Assembly (NCBI GenBank): GCA_964353465.1
Contig: CAYGWQ010000014.1
Location: 1-38,036 of the forward strand
Direction of reading: 5' to 3'
Source: JAFNAG01 sp964353465
GTDB taxonomy: Bacteria; Acidobacteriota; UBA6911
DNA length: 38,036 nucleotides
Shown: positions 16,960-25,771 of the stretch, in pieces
Layout: every line of letters begins with the position of its first letter
Numbering within the stretch: the first letter of the stretch is position 1
The notes under the pieces: model-generated
The model's database searches: none
Seen by the model: only the letters and a program-made list of their open reading frames with translations
What the model was told of the DNA's origin: nothing
Position numbers and translations under genes: made by a program

Positions 16960-17847
16960 ATGAGTCTTCAGCAATTGGTTGTCGTCACCGGAATGAGCGG
17001 TTCCGGTAAGGGAACCGTGCTCAAGACATTTGAGGATTTGGGGTTCTTTTGCATCGATAACCTCCCGGTTCCGCTGATCCCAAAGTTTGTCGAAAGTATC
17101 CATGTGAGCGGCGGCGTCGTTGAACGGGCTGCACTGGTGATCGATATCCGCGCCGGCGAAAGGCTGCACGACCTTGAAACAATGCTCTCGAGCTTGCGCG
17201 GATTTGAGTTTCGTCTCTTCGTCCTATATCTTGAGGCTCGCGACGAGGTTTTGATGCGGCGCTTCAGCGAAACGCGCCGGCCGCATCCACTCGCCACAGA
17301 GAAGCCGATCCGCGAAGCCATCCGGCTCGAGCGCAAACGCTTGCGGACCATCCGCGAATACGCCGATGTCGTCATTGATACTTCCGAGTACTCGATCCAC
17401 GAAGTCAAGGCTCTGGTCATGGATCGCTTCAGGGAACATCCGCGGGCGGAAAGGCTCATGATCTACCTCGTGAGCTTTGGCTATAAAAACGGAGTTCCGT
17501 TGGAATCGGACCTTTTGTTTGATGTGCGCTTCCTGCCGAATCCCTTCTTTGTGGCCGGTCTGCGTATGCTGAGCGGCCGGCATCGGGACGTCACCAAGTA
17601 CCTGCGTTCCTTTCCGGAGACGAGGGAATTTATAGCTAAGGTGCGTGACTTCCTGGATTTTCTGATTCCTCTCTATGTGAGGGAGGGGAAAGCCTACCTC
17701 ACAATAGGGATCGGCTGTACGGGAGGCCGTCACCGGTCGGTCTTCGTGGTGGAGGAGATTGCGCGGCGTATGAAGATCCGCGGCGTAACCATAAAGGTCC
17801 GGCATAGGGATGAAGCCCAGAGCAAACCTCCCAAAACCAATTCCTGA
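16960..17847 (+). CDS. rapZ: RNase adapter / nucleotide-binding protein RapZ
   Basis: In E. coli RapZ binds the small RNA GlmZ and recruits RNase E, tuning GlmS and so UDP-GlcNAc supply; elsewhere its role is less clear. The 295 residues open with the P-loop GMSGSGKG (11-18), then LKTFEDLGFFCIDNLPVPLI, a family signature. The C-terminal domain holds SFGYKNGVPLESDLLFDVRF, LPNPFF, and IGIGCTGGRHRSVFVVEEI, the residues that bind the amino sugar in E. coli. The P-loop has Gly at the last Ser/Thr position followed by Thr. It sits between hpf and the PTS genes. HPr kinase (hprK), often found at this point in relatives, is absent. Confidence 0.95.
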   Translation: MSLQQLVVVTGMSGSGKGTVLKTFEDLGFFCIDNLPVPLIPKFVESIHVSGGVVERAALVIDIRAGERLHDLETMLSSLRGFEFRLFVLYLEARDEVLMRRFSETRRPHPLATEKPIREAIRLERKRLRTIREYADVVIDTSEYSIHEVKALVMDRFREHPRAERLMIYLVSFGYKNGVPLESDLLFDVRFLPNPFFVAGLRMLSGRHRDVTKYLRSFPETREFIAKVRDFLDFLIPLYVREGKAYLTIGIGCTGGRHRSVFVVEEIARRMKIRGVTIKVRHRDEAQSKPPKTNS

Positions 17848-17862
17848 ATCCCGGGGAGTTTT

Positions 17863-18261
17863 ATGATCGGTGCATTGGTCGTGAGCCATGGGCAGCTTGC
17901 GCAGGAACTTCTGGCTGCTGCGGAGATGATCGTGGGTGAGATCTCCCACATCCAGGCTGTATCCATCGGCTGGCACGATGATGTCAATGACGCGCGCAGT
18001 GATATCGAGAGGCACATCGCGGACGTCGAAGGCGGCTCCGGAGTTCTCATCTTGACGGACATGTTCGGCGGCACCCCTTCGAACATCGCGTTTTCCTTTC
18101 ACGAGCCCGGCAAAGTGGATATTGTGACCGGAGCCAACCTGCCGATGATCATCAAGATTGTGAGCCAGAAGGAAGGGGAGACGCTGGAATCATTGGCCCG
18201 GTCCGTTTGCGAACAGGGACGATCGAGCATCTCGATGGCAAGCGACTTTTTGAAAACATGA
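17863..18261 (+). CDS. PTS EIIA component, mannose/fructose type
   Basis: A 132-residue phosphocarrier of the mannose-family EIIA fold. His9 in LVVSHGQLAQELL is the predicted phosphorylation site, and ILTDMFGGTPSNIAF is the second family signature. ANLPMII completes the domain. It accepts phosphate from HPr. No EIIB, EIIC or EIID gene is near, so it is more likely regulatory than part of sugar uptake, similar to stand-alone EIIA-Man proteins in other bacteria. It starts 15 bp after rapZ, and its TGA overlaps the ATG of the HPr gene. Confidence 0.93.
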   Translation: MIGALVVSHGQLAQELLAAAEMIVGEISHIQAVSIGWHDDVNDARSDIERHIADVEGGSGVLILTDMFGGTPSNIAFSFHEPGKVDIVTGANLPMIIKIVSQKEGETLESLARSVCEQGRSSISMASDFLKT

Positions 18262-18533
18262 TCCGACAGACCATTGTTGTGGAGAACAGGCTGGGCCTGC
18301 ACGCTCGTGCGGCAGCCAAGCTTGTTCACCTGGTATCCCGCTTCCGCAGTGATGTGCACCTTGCACGGGAGGGGTACGAGGAAGCCGTCGATTCCAAGAG
18401 CATCCTGGGGATCCTCATGCTCGCCGCGGGTAGTGGATCACGGCTGGTCGTCTCGATCAGCGGGCCTGACGAAGTCGAGGCCGGCGATGCCATCCGGCAG
18501 CTATTTGCCGGCAAGTTCGGAGAAGCGATTTGA
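18258..18533 (+). CDS. ptsH: Phosphocarrier protein HPr
   Basis: The 91-residue PTS phosphocarrier receives phosphate from EI on His15 (NRLGLHARAAAKLV) and passes it to EIIA. The regulatory serine region is DSKSILGIL, with Ser48 aligning to the Ser46 that HPr kinase modifies in other bacteria, although no hprK is present here. The ATG at 18258 overlaps the EIIA stop (ATGA), and an in-frame upstream extension is ignored because it lies inside the EIIA gene. The stop overlaps the EI start. Confidence 0.94.
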   Translation: MIRQTIVVENRLGLHARAAAKLVHLVSRFRSDVHLAREGYEEAVDSKSILGILMLAAGSGSRLVVSISGPDEVEAGDAIRQLFAGKFGEAI

Positions 18534-20356
18534 GCCGCACAAAGGCTGAGTTGGTATTTCAGGGCAACGGTGTTTCTCAGGGAATCGCTCTGGGGAGCAC
18601 GCTGAAACTGGACAGCTACCACAGAGTCATCCTGAAGATGCTCATCGATGACGCGTCCGTCCAGGCGGAAATTCAGCGAGTTCGGCAGGCGATCCAGACG
18701 TCCAGGGAACAGCTGGAAGGTCTTAAGCTCCGCTTGGAAGAAAAACTCGGCTCCGAGCACAGTTACATCCTGGACGTTCATATCCTCATGCTCGAAGACA
18801 GGAGCCTGATTGCCCATATTGAATCCATCATCCGTGATCACCATGCCAATGCGGAATGGGCGGTTCGTCTGGCGACAGACCGGATCCGAAATGCCTATCA
18901 GACCCTGGACGACGAATACTTCCGGGAGCGCGTAAGCGACATTGAGAATGTCGTTGAACGCATTCTGCTGAATCTCACCGGCGACAAGGCGGTCAGCTGG
19001 AGCTCCTTGCCGCAGGACCTGATCATCATCGCTCACGATTTCAATCCGTCTACCTTTGCCACCATGGATCTGCAGAAGGTGCGGGCCCTGGCGCTCGAAT
19101 CCGGAGGCCGCACCTCTCACACCGCCATCATTGCCCGCAGCCTGGGGTTACCGGCCGTAATGGAGATCAAGGGCTTCCTCTCCACGGTTACCACCGGCGA
19201 TTTTGTGCTGGTCAATGCGGATGAGGGCCAATTGATATTGAATCCCTCGGAAGAGCGTCTCAAGAGATTGCACCCGCGCTTCGAGGAATCACGCCAGCAA
19301 GCCCCTGTCGAGGCCACGCCACCGCCCGTGGATTCCGTGGTGACCAGGGACGGATGCCGGATATCCCTGCAGGCAAACACGGAACTGCCTCATGAAGTGC
19401 GGGCCGCCAGAAAGTACGGCGCGGAAGGGATCGGCCTTTTCCGGTCCGAGTTTCTATTTTTCGCTCACCCCAAGGGTTTTCCAAGCATGAACGAGCAGCT
19501 GGAAACGTATCGAATGCTGGCTCAGGAAATGGCCCCGTACCCCGTCGCCGTGCGCACCCTGGATGCCGGCGGCGATAAAAACTGGGCGCGCACCAGACCC
19601 GAAACCGAACCTAATCCGAGCATGGGCCTGCGCGGCATCCGTCTCAGTCTTCGCGCGCAGGACCAGTTCGCCGCCCAGGTGGAGGCAATCTTTCGGGCCA
19701 GCGCCTACGGCAAGCTCGAAATCGTCCTGCCCATGATTTCGACCGTAGAGGAGCTCTGGGAGGCTAAAAAAATAATCGAAAAGGTCCGCTCCGGCATTCG
19801 GATGGAGGGGAAGGGCACACCGGATCCGATCCCGATCGGCGCTATGATCGAAGTGCCGGCGGCTGTCCTCACTCTGGATCGGCTTGCTCGCGAGGTGGAT
19901 TTTTTGTGTGTGGGCACCAATGACCTGATCCAGTATCTCTTGGCCGTCGACCGGGACAATCCCCAGGTATCGCACCTATTTCAGCCGCTTCATCCCTCGG
20001 TTTTGCAATGCCTTGGACGTATCGCGGCAACGGCAGCAAGCCTGAAAAAGCCGGCCCGCATGTGCGGCGAAATGTCATCCAATCCTTTCTTTGCGGTACT
20101 GTTCCTGGGAATGGGGTACAGCCAGTTCAGCATGAACCCGAGCTTCATTCCGGCGATTCGCCCCGTTGCCCGGGGCGTGACCGTTCGCGCCGCACGCAAG
20201 CTGCTCGACAAGGCGATGACTTTCGCTACCTCCCAGGAAATCGCGGAATATCTGATAGCGGAGGTCTCCCATATGGTAAAGGTTGAACTGACGCCGTTTA
20301 TAAGGGAGATCAGGGGAAGCAAAGGCTACGCCAGCGCGGGTTTAGGCGCGCCGTAA
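18530..20356 (+). CDS. ptsI: PTS enzyme I (PEP-protein phosphotransferase)
   Basis: Transfers phosphate from phosphoenolpyruvate to HPr. The 608-residue protein starts at a TTG (18530-18532) that overlaps the HPr stop as TTGA, with GGAG about 8 nt upstream. The N-terminus GNGVSQGIALG is standard. The active-site His is His197 (GGRTSHTAIIARSLGLPAVM). The PEP-binding domain has RTLDAGGDKN, NPSMGLRGIRLSL, VLPMIS, IGAMIEVPAAV and FLCVGTNDLIQYLLAVDRDN; the catalytic Cys is Cys512 in RMCGEMSS. It is about 30 residues longer than the E. coli protein, mostly at the C-terminus. With EIIA and HPr it forms a complete phosphorelay without a permease. Confidence 0.96.
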   Translation: MSRTKAELVFQGNGVSQGIALGSTLKLDSYHRVILKMLIDDASVQAEIQRVRQAIQTSREQLEGLKLRLEEKLGSEHSYILDVHILMLEDRSLIAHIESIIRDHHANAEWAVRLATDRIRNAYQTLDDEYFRERVSDIENVVERILLNLTGDKAVSWSSLPQDLIIIAHDFNPSTFATMDLQKVRALALESGGRTSHTAIIARSLGLPAVMEIKGFLSTVTTGDFVLVNADEGQLILNPSEERLKRLHPRFEESRQQAPVEATPPPVDSVVTRDGCRISLQANTELPHEVRAARKYGAEGIGLFRSEFLFFAHPKGFPSMNEQLETYRMLAQEMAPYPVAVRTLDAGGDKNWARTRPETEPNPSMGLRGIRLSLRAQDQFAAQVEAIFRASAYGKLEIVLPMISTVEELWEAKKIIEKVRSGIRMEGKGTPDPIPIGAMIEVPAAVLTLDRLAREVDFLCVGTNDLIQYLLAVDRDNPQVSHLFQPLHPSVLQCLGRIAATAASLKKPARMCGEMSSNPFFAVLFLGMGYSQFSMNPSFIPAIRPVARGVTVRAARKLLDKAMTFATSQEIAEYLIAEVSHMVKVELTPFIREIRGSKGYASAGLGAP

Positions 20357-20472
20357 GTGATCTGCCATGGACCGGAACCCCCGTTACCGAATTGAGTGAT
20401 ACTTTGCCTCGCAGCTTGCATCTATATGGGTGTAGGTTAGATCTAAGAATCAGGAGAAGCGCGGAGGGGCCT

Positions 20473-22680
20473 ATGTCACGCAAATTCCTCTTTCTCATCC
20501 TTTCAATCTTTTTATTCAGTCTCTACGGGACGGCGAGTTCGAGCGATTATTTCCGAATCGCACGGTTGTCGTATGTGGAAGGGAAGGTCAGCTTCCAGCA
20601 CTCGGGTGATTTGGACTGGAGTGCGGCAACCATCAACATGCCTCTGGAGCCTGGGGATCGGCTTTACACCGGCGATGGCGGCAGGGCGGAAATCGAGATC
20701 GACGACGGTTCGGTAATCCGGCTGGCGTCCCGGACGGATGTAGAGATGCTCGCCATGAGGGAGCAGCACGTTCAAATGCGGCTGTTGCTTGGCTTGTGTT
20801 TTCTCACCGGTCGGAGCAGCGTCAGGTTTGAGGTCAACACGCCTGCGGCCGCTTTCACTACGGAGGATAAGGGCAGCTATCGATTTGAGGTCGCCGAAAA
20901 CGGCGATACTTACGGGATTGTCAGAAAAGGGGAGATGGAAGCCGCAAACAACCGCTTCTCGCGCCGCGTAGAATCGGGACAAATGCTGCATGTTCCCGCG
21001 GCGGAGAACTCAACCGAGGTTTTGAGCCGGTATGGTGAGCGAGACGCATGGGATGAGTGGAATGACCGCCGCAATGCCGACCTTGTTTCCTACCAAAGCC
21101 GCAGGTACCTGCCCGACGGGGTCTATTATGGAGTCGGGGATCTTGATCGATATGGCCGATGGGTCTCGGTGGACAGCTACGGTTACGGCTGGGTGCCTTA
21201 TGCGAGCGTGGGATGGAGCCCCTATTGGGATGGCAGGTGGTGCTACCGGCCTTATTTCGGCTGGACATGGGTGTCCTATGAGCCCTGGGGCTGGTTGCCC
21301 TATCACTACGGGCGCTGGCATCACCACGCATCTTTCGGATGGTGCTGGCTGCCGGGCCCGTCCTTCGGTTTCCATTTCTGGTCACCCGGCCTGGTGCGAT
21401 TCTTTCACGGGCGCGACCGGATCTCCTGGTGCGCATTGGGTCCCGGAGACTACTACAACGTTAACAACTACTTTTACAACCCCACCTACAATTACTACAT
21501 AAACAACCTGCGCCTCACGCAGCGACGCGGTCCCGAGGATCTCGTGAATAGAAACAGTCCGGGCGGAATGCGCAGCGTGCGCGCGGAGCAATTCGTCGAC
21601 GGCGGTTTTGCGAGAGACCTCGCTCAATCGAGAAATAACACGGCTATCGGCAGCGGTGATCCAATCGTCACGGGCCGTCTTGATATTCAGCCTACAGCAC
21701 GCAGCTATGCTCCGGCACCGGAGCGCCCAGCGGTACGGCCGACGGCGGCCGGCTCCCGCGCAGTCGTGGTGCGCACGGAACCTGAGGTGAGATCTCCGGA
21801 CAGCAGGTATCAACGCATCACCAATCCGGAGGTTGCGGTGCCGCGTGCGCGGGCCGATGCCGCCGGCAGGGATACTGCCAGAGACGCCAGGCCGGCGACC
21901 GGCAGCGCCTACAGTGGCAGTGAGAATGTGCCTGGCCGCGGCGCGGTCCCGGGCAGATCCTACCAGGTGCCGTCGGGTCCCGGCAATGCGCGCAACCCCG
22001 CAACCATCAACCGGGATGTGCAGAGAGTTCCCGATCGGCAGGAGGCGGTGCCTCGTACTCAGCAGCCGCCGGCCACCAGCCGGACAGTCCCGGATATGCC
22101 GGCGCGTCGGATGGAATCTCAGCCGCAACGCTCCGTGAATCCGGACCCGCCACGGATTCAGCGCAGTGAACCGACCACGCCGGTGTCAAGACCTCCGGCG
22201 GAGCGCTCCGTGGCGCCGTCGCGGCAGGAATCCGCCAGGCCTCAAACGCCGCCCGCCGGCAACAAGCCGCCTGATCCGCCGGTGATCAAGAAGAGCGATC
22301 AGGAGACGGTGCGGTCAAGCTATTCCGCTGCGCAGCCGCAACGCTGGCAGCAGCCTTCAGCCGGCGTTCGGCCCGCGCCCGCGTCCAGCATGGGCAGCAG
22401 CGGAAGTTATGCCGGAGCCCGCTCTGCGGCATCGTACGCGCCCAGGAGCATGGGCAGTTCCGCGGCGCGTCCGTCCGCAAGCTGGTCCGGCGCCTCCAGC
22501 GTCCGCTCTGCACCCTCTACAAGCATGGGCCGCAGTCCAAGCTACGCGGGATCACGTTCTGTGGGTTCCTCCGCTCCCAGGAGCATGGGCAGCTCGGCGG
22601 CGCGTCCCTCCGTGAGCCGGACGGCCCCCCCCAGCGGCGGCGCCAGCCGTTCGTCGGCTGCATCCACGCGTCGCCGCTAG
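20473..22680 (+). CDS. Secreted FecR-domain protein with W/Y-rich tract and low-complexity tail
   Basis: A 735-residue exported protein. The ATG at 20473 follows GGAGGGG and starts a signal peptide (residues 1-24, MSRKFLFLILSIFLFSLYG). A FecR-like beta domain (about 35-160) contains SFQHSGDLDWSAATINMPLE and DDGSVIRLASRTDVEM. Residues about 209-336 are strikingly rich in Trp, Tyr, Gly and His (DSYGYGWVPY, PYFGWTWVSYEPWGWLPYHY), as in the DUF6600-type proteins I recall from acidobacteria. The rest, to residue 735, is a Pro/Arg/Ser/Ala tail with an internal repeat. There is no FecI sigma gene beside it and no transmembrane anchor, so signalling through FecR is doubtful; a periplasmic or surface structural role is more likely. 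Function unknown. Confidence 0.8.
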   Translation: MSRKFLFLILSIFLFSLYGTASSSDYFRIARLSYVEGKVSFQHSGDLDWSAATINMPLEPGDRLYTGDGGRAEIEIDDGSVIRLASRTDVEMLAMREQHVQMRLLLGLCFLTGRSSVRFEVNTPAAAFTTEDKGSYRFEVAENGDTYGIVRKGEMEAANNRFSRRVESGQMLHVPAAENSTEVLSRYGERDAWDEWNDRRNADLVSYQSRRYLPDGVYYGVGDLDRYGRWVSVDSYGYGWVPYASVGWSPYWDGRWCYRPYFGWTWVSYEPWGWLPYHYGRWHHHASFGWCWLPGPSFGFHFWSPGLVRFFHGRDRISWCALGPGDYYNVNNYFYNPTYNYYINNLRLTQRRGPEDLVNRNSPGGMRSVRAEQFVDGGFARDLAQSRNNTAIGSGDPIVTGRLDIQPTARSYAPAPERPAVRPTAAGSRAVVVRTEPEVRSPDSRYQRITNPEVAVPRARADAAGRDTARDARPATGSAYSGSENVPGRGAVPGRSYQVPSGPGNARNPATINRDVQRVPDRQEAVPRTQQPPATSRTVPDMPARRMESQPQRSVNPDPPRIQRSEPTTPVSRPPAERSVAPSRQESARPQTPPAGNKPPDPPVIKKSDQETVRSSYSAAQPQRWQQPSAGVRPAPASSMGSSGSYAGARSAASYAPRSMGSSAARPSASWSGASSVRSAPSTSMGRSPSYAGSRSVGSSAPRSMGSSAARPSVSRTAPPSGGASRSSAASTRRR
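22405..22611 (+). repeat. Internal repeat in the FecR protein tail
   Basis: Two related 24-codon units at 22405-22476 and 22540-22611 encode SYAGARSAASYAPRSMGSSA and SYAGSRSVGSSAPRSMGSSA, each followed by ARPS. Further SMGSS/SMGRS motifs lie between and before them. A degenerate Ser/Arg/Gly/Ala repeat of the kind that expands and contracts by slippage or unequal recombination. Confidence 0.8.
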
Positions 22681-22705
22681 GCTGTGTGGTACGAACCGGT
22701 AACAG

Positions 22706-22757
22706 CCGGGACCTCAAGGACCTCGTAGCAAAGTCCGAAAGCTCCTTGAGATCCCGG
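22706..22757. repeat. Inverted repeat between fecR-like gene and msbA
   Basis: Arms CCGGGACCTCAAGGA (22706-22720) and TCCTTGAGATCCCGG (22743-22757) pair at 14 of 15 positions around a 22-nt loop. The loop GTCC (22733-22736) could pair instead with GGAC at 22718-22721, giving an alternative fold. There is no T-run after it, so it is not a standard intrinsic terminator; it may still end or process the upstream message. Confidence 0.65.
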
Positions 22758-22796
22758 CACATGCAGCTGTAATCCCCCGATCGGAATCCGAATGCG

Positions 22797-22826
22797 TTGA
22801 CTATGCGGTCCTCAAGAGCCTAGAAT
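22797..22826 (+). promoter_or_regulatory. Candidate sigma-70 promoter for msbA
   Basis: TTGACT (22797-22802), an 18-nt spacer and TAGAAT (22821-22826), each 5 of 6 to consensus, ending 20 nt before the msbA ATG. The predicted start site leaves a short leader carrying AGGCAGGA as ribosome binding site. Confidence 0.55.
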
Positions 22827-22846
22827 GCGCAATTCAGGCAGGACGC

Positions 22847-24679
22847 ATGGAAGATCTCCGCAGGCTCTTATCCTTTGCCAAACCTTACCGTGGCTATCTG
22901 GCGGTTTCCTTTGTGCTGCTCGTGGTTGCAGGCCTTGCGGAAGTGCTGACTACGGGCCTGCCCAGCATTCTATTCGACGAAGTTCTCATCCGGGACCCCG
23001 TCAAGCTGGAGAGCACCACGGATCCGCTCAAGTTTATCAGAGAAGGTATTCTGCCGCTGTTTCCCGGCAACACGCTGACGCGGCTGTCAATAGCTCTGCT
23101 GTTGTTCACTTTGGTGAAGGGGCTGTGCCTCTATTACTCGAACTACGGCATGAGCTATGTCGGCCAGAGCGTCGTGATGGATCTCAGGAAAAAGCTCTAT
23201 CGGCACGTGCTGAATCAGTCGATGGGGTTTTTCTCCATCAACTCGACAGGACGTCTGATGTCGCGCATGAATAGCGACGTGGAACAGGTTCAGGAGGCGG
23301 TATCAACGGCAGTGGCCGACCTGTTTCGGGAGGTGGTTCTGCTGCTTGCGCTGATCGGGTGGGTCCTCTTCATGGATTGGCGACTCGCCATGCTGGCGCT
23401 GACCATCGCCCCCGCCGCCATGATTCTGACTTTGACCATGGGTCGGAGAATACGCCAGGCAAGCCTCAGGAGCCGCGAGAACATCGCATCGCTGAGCGAC
23501 CTGCTGCAGCAGTCGATCACGGGAATGCGCATTGTGAAGGCGTTCGGGATGGAAAGCCACGAGGAAAACCGATTTCAGTCCTCGGCGGACAGCCTTTTCT
23601 CGGCCAACATGAGGGCCGCGCGCATCCTGTTCCTCAACTCGCCGGTTATGGAATTCCTCGGCGTGGCGTGTTTTGTTCCTCTACTCTATTATGCCAACAG
23701 CCGCATCAGCGAGAAGACTCTGACCCTGGGGATGCTGAGCACCATGCTGTTCGCGCTCTTTCGTATGTACGATCCGATCCGCAAGTTGAGCCGGCTGCAA
23801 CTGCAGTTCCAGCGCGCCTTCGCTTCGGCATCGCGTATCTCCGAACTGCTCGACACCCACGTGGAAATCCATGACCGCCCCGGCGCCCGTGAGCTTCAGG
23901 GAGTGAAGGACTCGGTGGAATTCCGGGACGTGAGCTTCGAGTACCATCGCTCCACCAGCCAGAAATCCGTTCTGAAGAACATCCATCTCAAGGCGCAACG
24001 GAATCAGGTGGTCGCGCTGGTAGGCAGCAGCGGATCGGGAAAGACCACTCTGGTAGGACTGATCCCGCGCTTTTATGACGTGACCTCCGGCGCCGTGCTG
24101 ATCGACGGTATCGATGTGCGCAACTATAGCCAGAGCTCTTTGCGCAAGAATATCGCCATCGTCACGCAGGACACTTTTTTGTTCAATGATACGGTCCGCG
24201 CGAACATCGCGTACGGCGATATTCACGCATCCGCGGCGAGGATTGAGGCAGCTGCGCGCGCAGCGCTGGCGCACGATTTCATTATGCACATGCCGCAGCA
24301 ATACGAAACCCGGATCGGCGAGCGCGGGCAACGGCTGTCGGGCGGCGAACGCCAGCGTATCTCGATCGCACGCGCTATTCTGCGCAACGCGCCAATCCTC
24401 ATCCTGGACGAGGCCACATCGGCGCTCGATTCGGAATCGGAACAGCTGGTGCAGCAAGCCTTGGCCAACCTGATGCGGGATCGAACCACATTCGTCATCG
24501 CCCATCGCCTGTCCACCATCCGCAGCGCAGACCTCATCGTCGTCATCGACAGAGGCAGGATACTGGAAAGCGGAACGCACGATGGGCTTCTCGAGGCGAA
24601 TGGTCTTTACTCGAGGTTCTTCCGTCTGCAAACCGAGGATGTTTTCCTGCAGGCACGCCGGCCGGAACCTGGTTCCTGA
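22847..24679 (+). CDS. msbA: Lipid A/lipid-linked ABC exporter, MsbA type
   Basis: A 610-residue half-transporter with six N-terminal membrane helices (about 1-325) and a C-terminal ATPase domain. Coupling and domain motifs include SMGFFSINSTGRLMSRMNSD. The ATPase has Walker A GSSGSGKT (393-400), the signature LSGGERQRISIARAIL, Walker B ILILDEATSALD and H-loop VIAHRLSTI. MsbA flips core-lipid A across the inner membrane, which fits the other LPS genes here, but MsbA-like exporters can move other lipids or drugs, so the substrate is inferred. It has its own promoter-like sequence. Confidence 0.88.
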   Translation: MEDLRRLLSFAKPYRGYLAVSFVLLVVAGLAEVLTTGLPSILFDEVLIRDPVKLESTTDPLKFIREGILPLFPGNTLTRLSIALLLFTLVKGLCLYYSNYGMSYVGQSVVMDLRKKLYRHVLNQSMGFFSINSTGRLMSRMNSDVEQVQEAVSTAVADLFREVVLLLALIGWVLFMDWRLAMLALTIAPAAMILTLTMGRRIRQASLRSRENIASLSDLLQQSITGMRIVKAFGMESHEENRFQSSADSLFSANMRAARILFLNSPVMEFLGVACFVPLLYYANSRISEKTLTLGMLSTMLFALFRMYDPIRKLSRLQLQFQRAFASASRISELLDTHVEIHDRPGARELQGVKDSVEFRDVSFEYHRSTSQKSVLKNIHLKAQRNQVVALVGSSGSGKTTLVGLIPRFYDVTSGAVLIDGIDVRNYSQSSLRKNIAIVTQDTFLFNDTVRANIAYGDIHASAARIEAAARAALAHDFIMHMPQQYETRIGERGQRLSGGERQRISIARAILRNAPILILDEATSALDSESEQLVQQALANLMRDRTTFVIAHRLSTIRSADLIVVIDRGRILESGTHDGLLEANGLYSRFFRLQTEDVFLQARRPEPGS

Positions 24680-24820
24680 GAGCCTTGCGGCCTAATTTCC
24701 AAATTGATGGCGGTTTCCCCTATATCGGGGCAGGGCGGCGGTCCTTCCTTGCACCGGGCCTTGCACACTGCCGCGCACGGACATATGAGCTCCAGAATCG
24801 CAGTAACTATCTGATATAGC

Positions 24821-24850
24821 TTGACGTACGGTTCTGTTTCAAGCTAATAT
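24821..24850 (+). promoter_or_regulatory. Candidate sigma-70 promoter for yicC-gmk-rpoZ operon
   Basis: TTGACG (24821-24826), an 18-nt spacer and TAATAT (24845-24850), overlapping a TATAAT at 24848-24853, 32 nt before the yicC ATG. It marks the head of the tightly packed housekeeping run that reaches priA. Confidence 0.55.
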
Positions 24851-24882
24851 AATTGGATTTTATCGAAGAAGGGCTCCGAGAG

Positions 24883-25770
24883 ATGATTCACAGCATGACC
24901 GGCTACGGTACCGTGTCGCTCCAGAAGGGTGAGGCGGCGGTGCACATCGAGGTCAGAACCGGGAACCATCGATTTCTGGATCCACACATCCGCCTGGCCC
25001 GTGAGTACGGATTCCTCGAGCCCGGCATTTCCCAACTGGTGCGCGATGCCATACGACGTGGCCGAGTGGACCTGTGTGTGACGATTCAGGCAACCATTCC
25101 GGCAGAATGCCTGATCAACCTGAGTACGGCGCGGAGCTATGTGGAGGCTGCCGCCAGGCTTCAGGACGAGTTTCACCTGGCAGATTCCATGAGCTTGAAC
25201 ACCCTGCTCGGATTGCCGGGTGTGCTTCAGAGCCAGAATCTGATCCCCTCGGAACAGGTGGCCGCCGGAGTGGAACTGCGCGAAGTTGTCCTGGACGGAG
25301 TCCGGCAGGCGCTGGAAACGGTGCGGCAGATGCGCCGTACCGAAGGGCAGGCTCTCGAAGCGGAGATGCGAGGGTATTTGCAGGGCATCCATGACAAGGT
25401 GGCTGCGATCCGCGTGCGGCTACCGGCCGTTCTGGTGGAATATCGGCAGAGGCTGGAGGAACGGCTGAAGTATCTCCTGCCTCAGGTGGCACCCGACCCG
25501 CAGCGCCTGGCTCAGGAGGTCGCGCTGCTGGCGGAGAAAACCGACATTTCCGAGGAGATTACCAGGCTGGATAGCCATCTGGACCAATACGCCGCTGTGC
25601 TGGACGATGGCACCGAGGTGGGCAAAAAACTGGACTTTCTGTTGCAGGAAATGCACCGGGAAGTCAACACCGTCCTGTCGAAAACGGGACACCTGGAAGT
25701 AACGCGCCTCGGGATTGCGGTCAAAGCTGATATTGAGAAGTTGCGCGAGCAGGTTCAGAACGTGGAATAG
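24883..25770 (+). CDS. YicC/YloC-family endoribonuclease
   Basis: A 295-residue member of the YicC family, which has been described as RNA-cleaving and involved in small-RNA and stress responses. The start MIHSMTGYG at 24883 is the typical N-terminus; an in-frame extension to 24853 would include promoter sequence. EVRTGNHRFLDPHIRL and the C-terminal TDISEEITRLDSHL and VGKKLDFLLQEMHREVNT (about 225-275) are family signatures. The end, LGIAVKADIEKLREQVQNVE, is also typical. The stop is one base before the gmk ATG, a very conserved pairing. Confidence 0.93.
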   Translation: MIHSMTGYGTVSLQKGEAAVHIEVRTGNHRFLDPHIRLAREYGFLEPGISQLVRDAIRRGRVDLCVTIQATIPAECLINLSTARSYVEAAARLQDEFHLADSMSLNTLLGLPGVLQSQNLIPSEQVAAGVELREVVLDGVRQALETVRQMRRTEGQALEAEMRGYLQGIHDKVAAIRVRLPAVLVEYRQRLEERLKYLLPQVAPDPQRLAQEVALLAEKTDISEEITRLDSHLDQYAAVLDDGTEVGKKLDFLLQEMHREVNTVLSKTGHLEVTRLGIAVKADIEKLREQVQNVE

Positions 25771-25771
25771 T

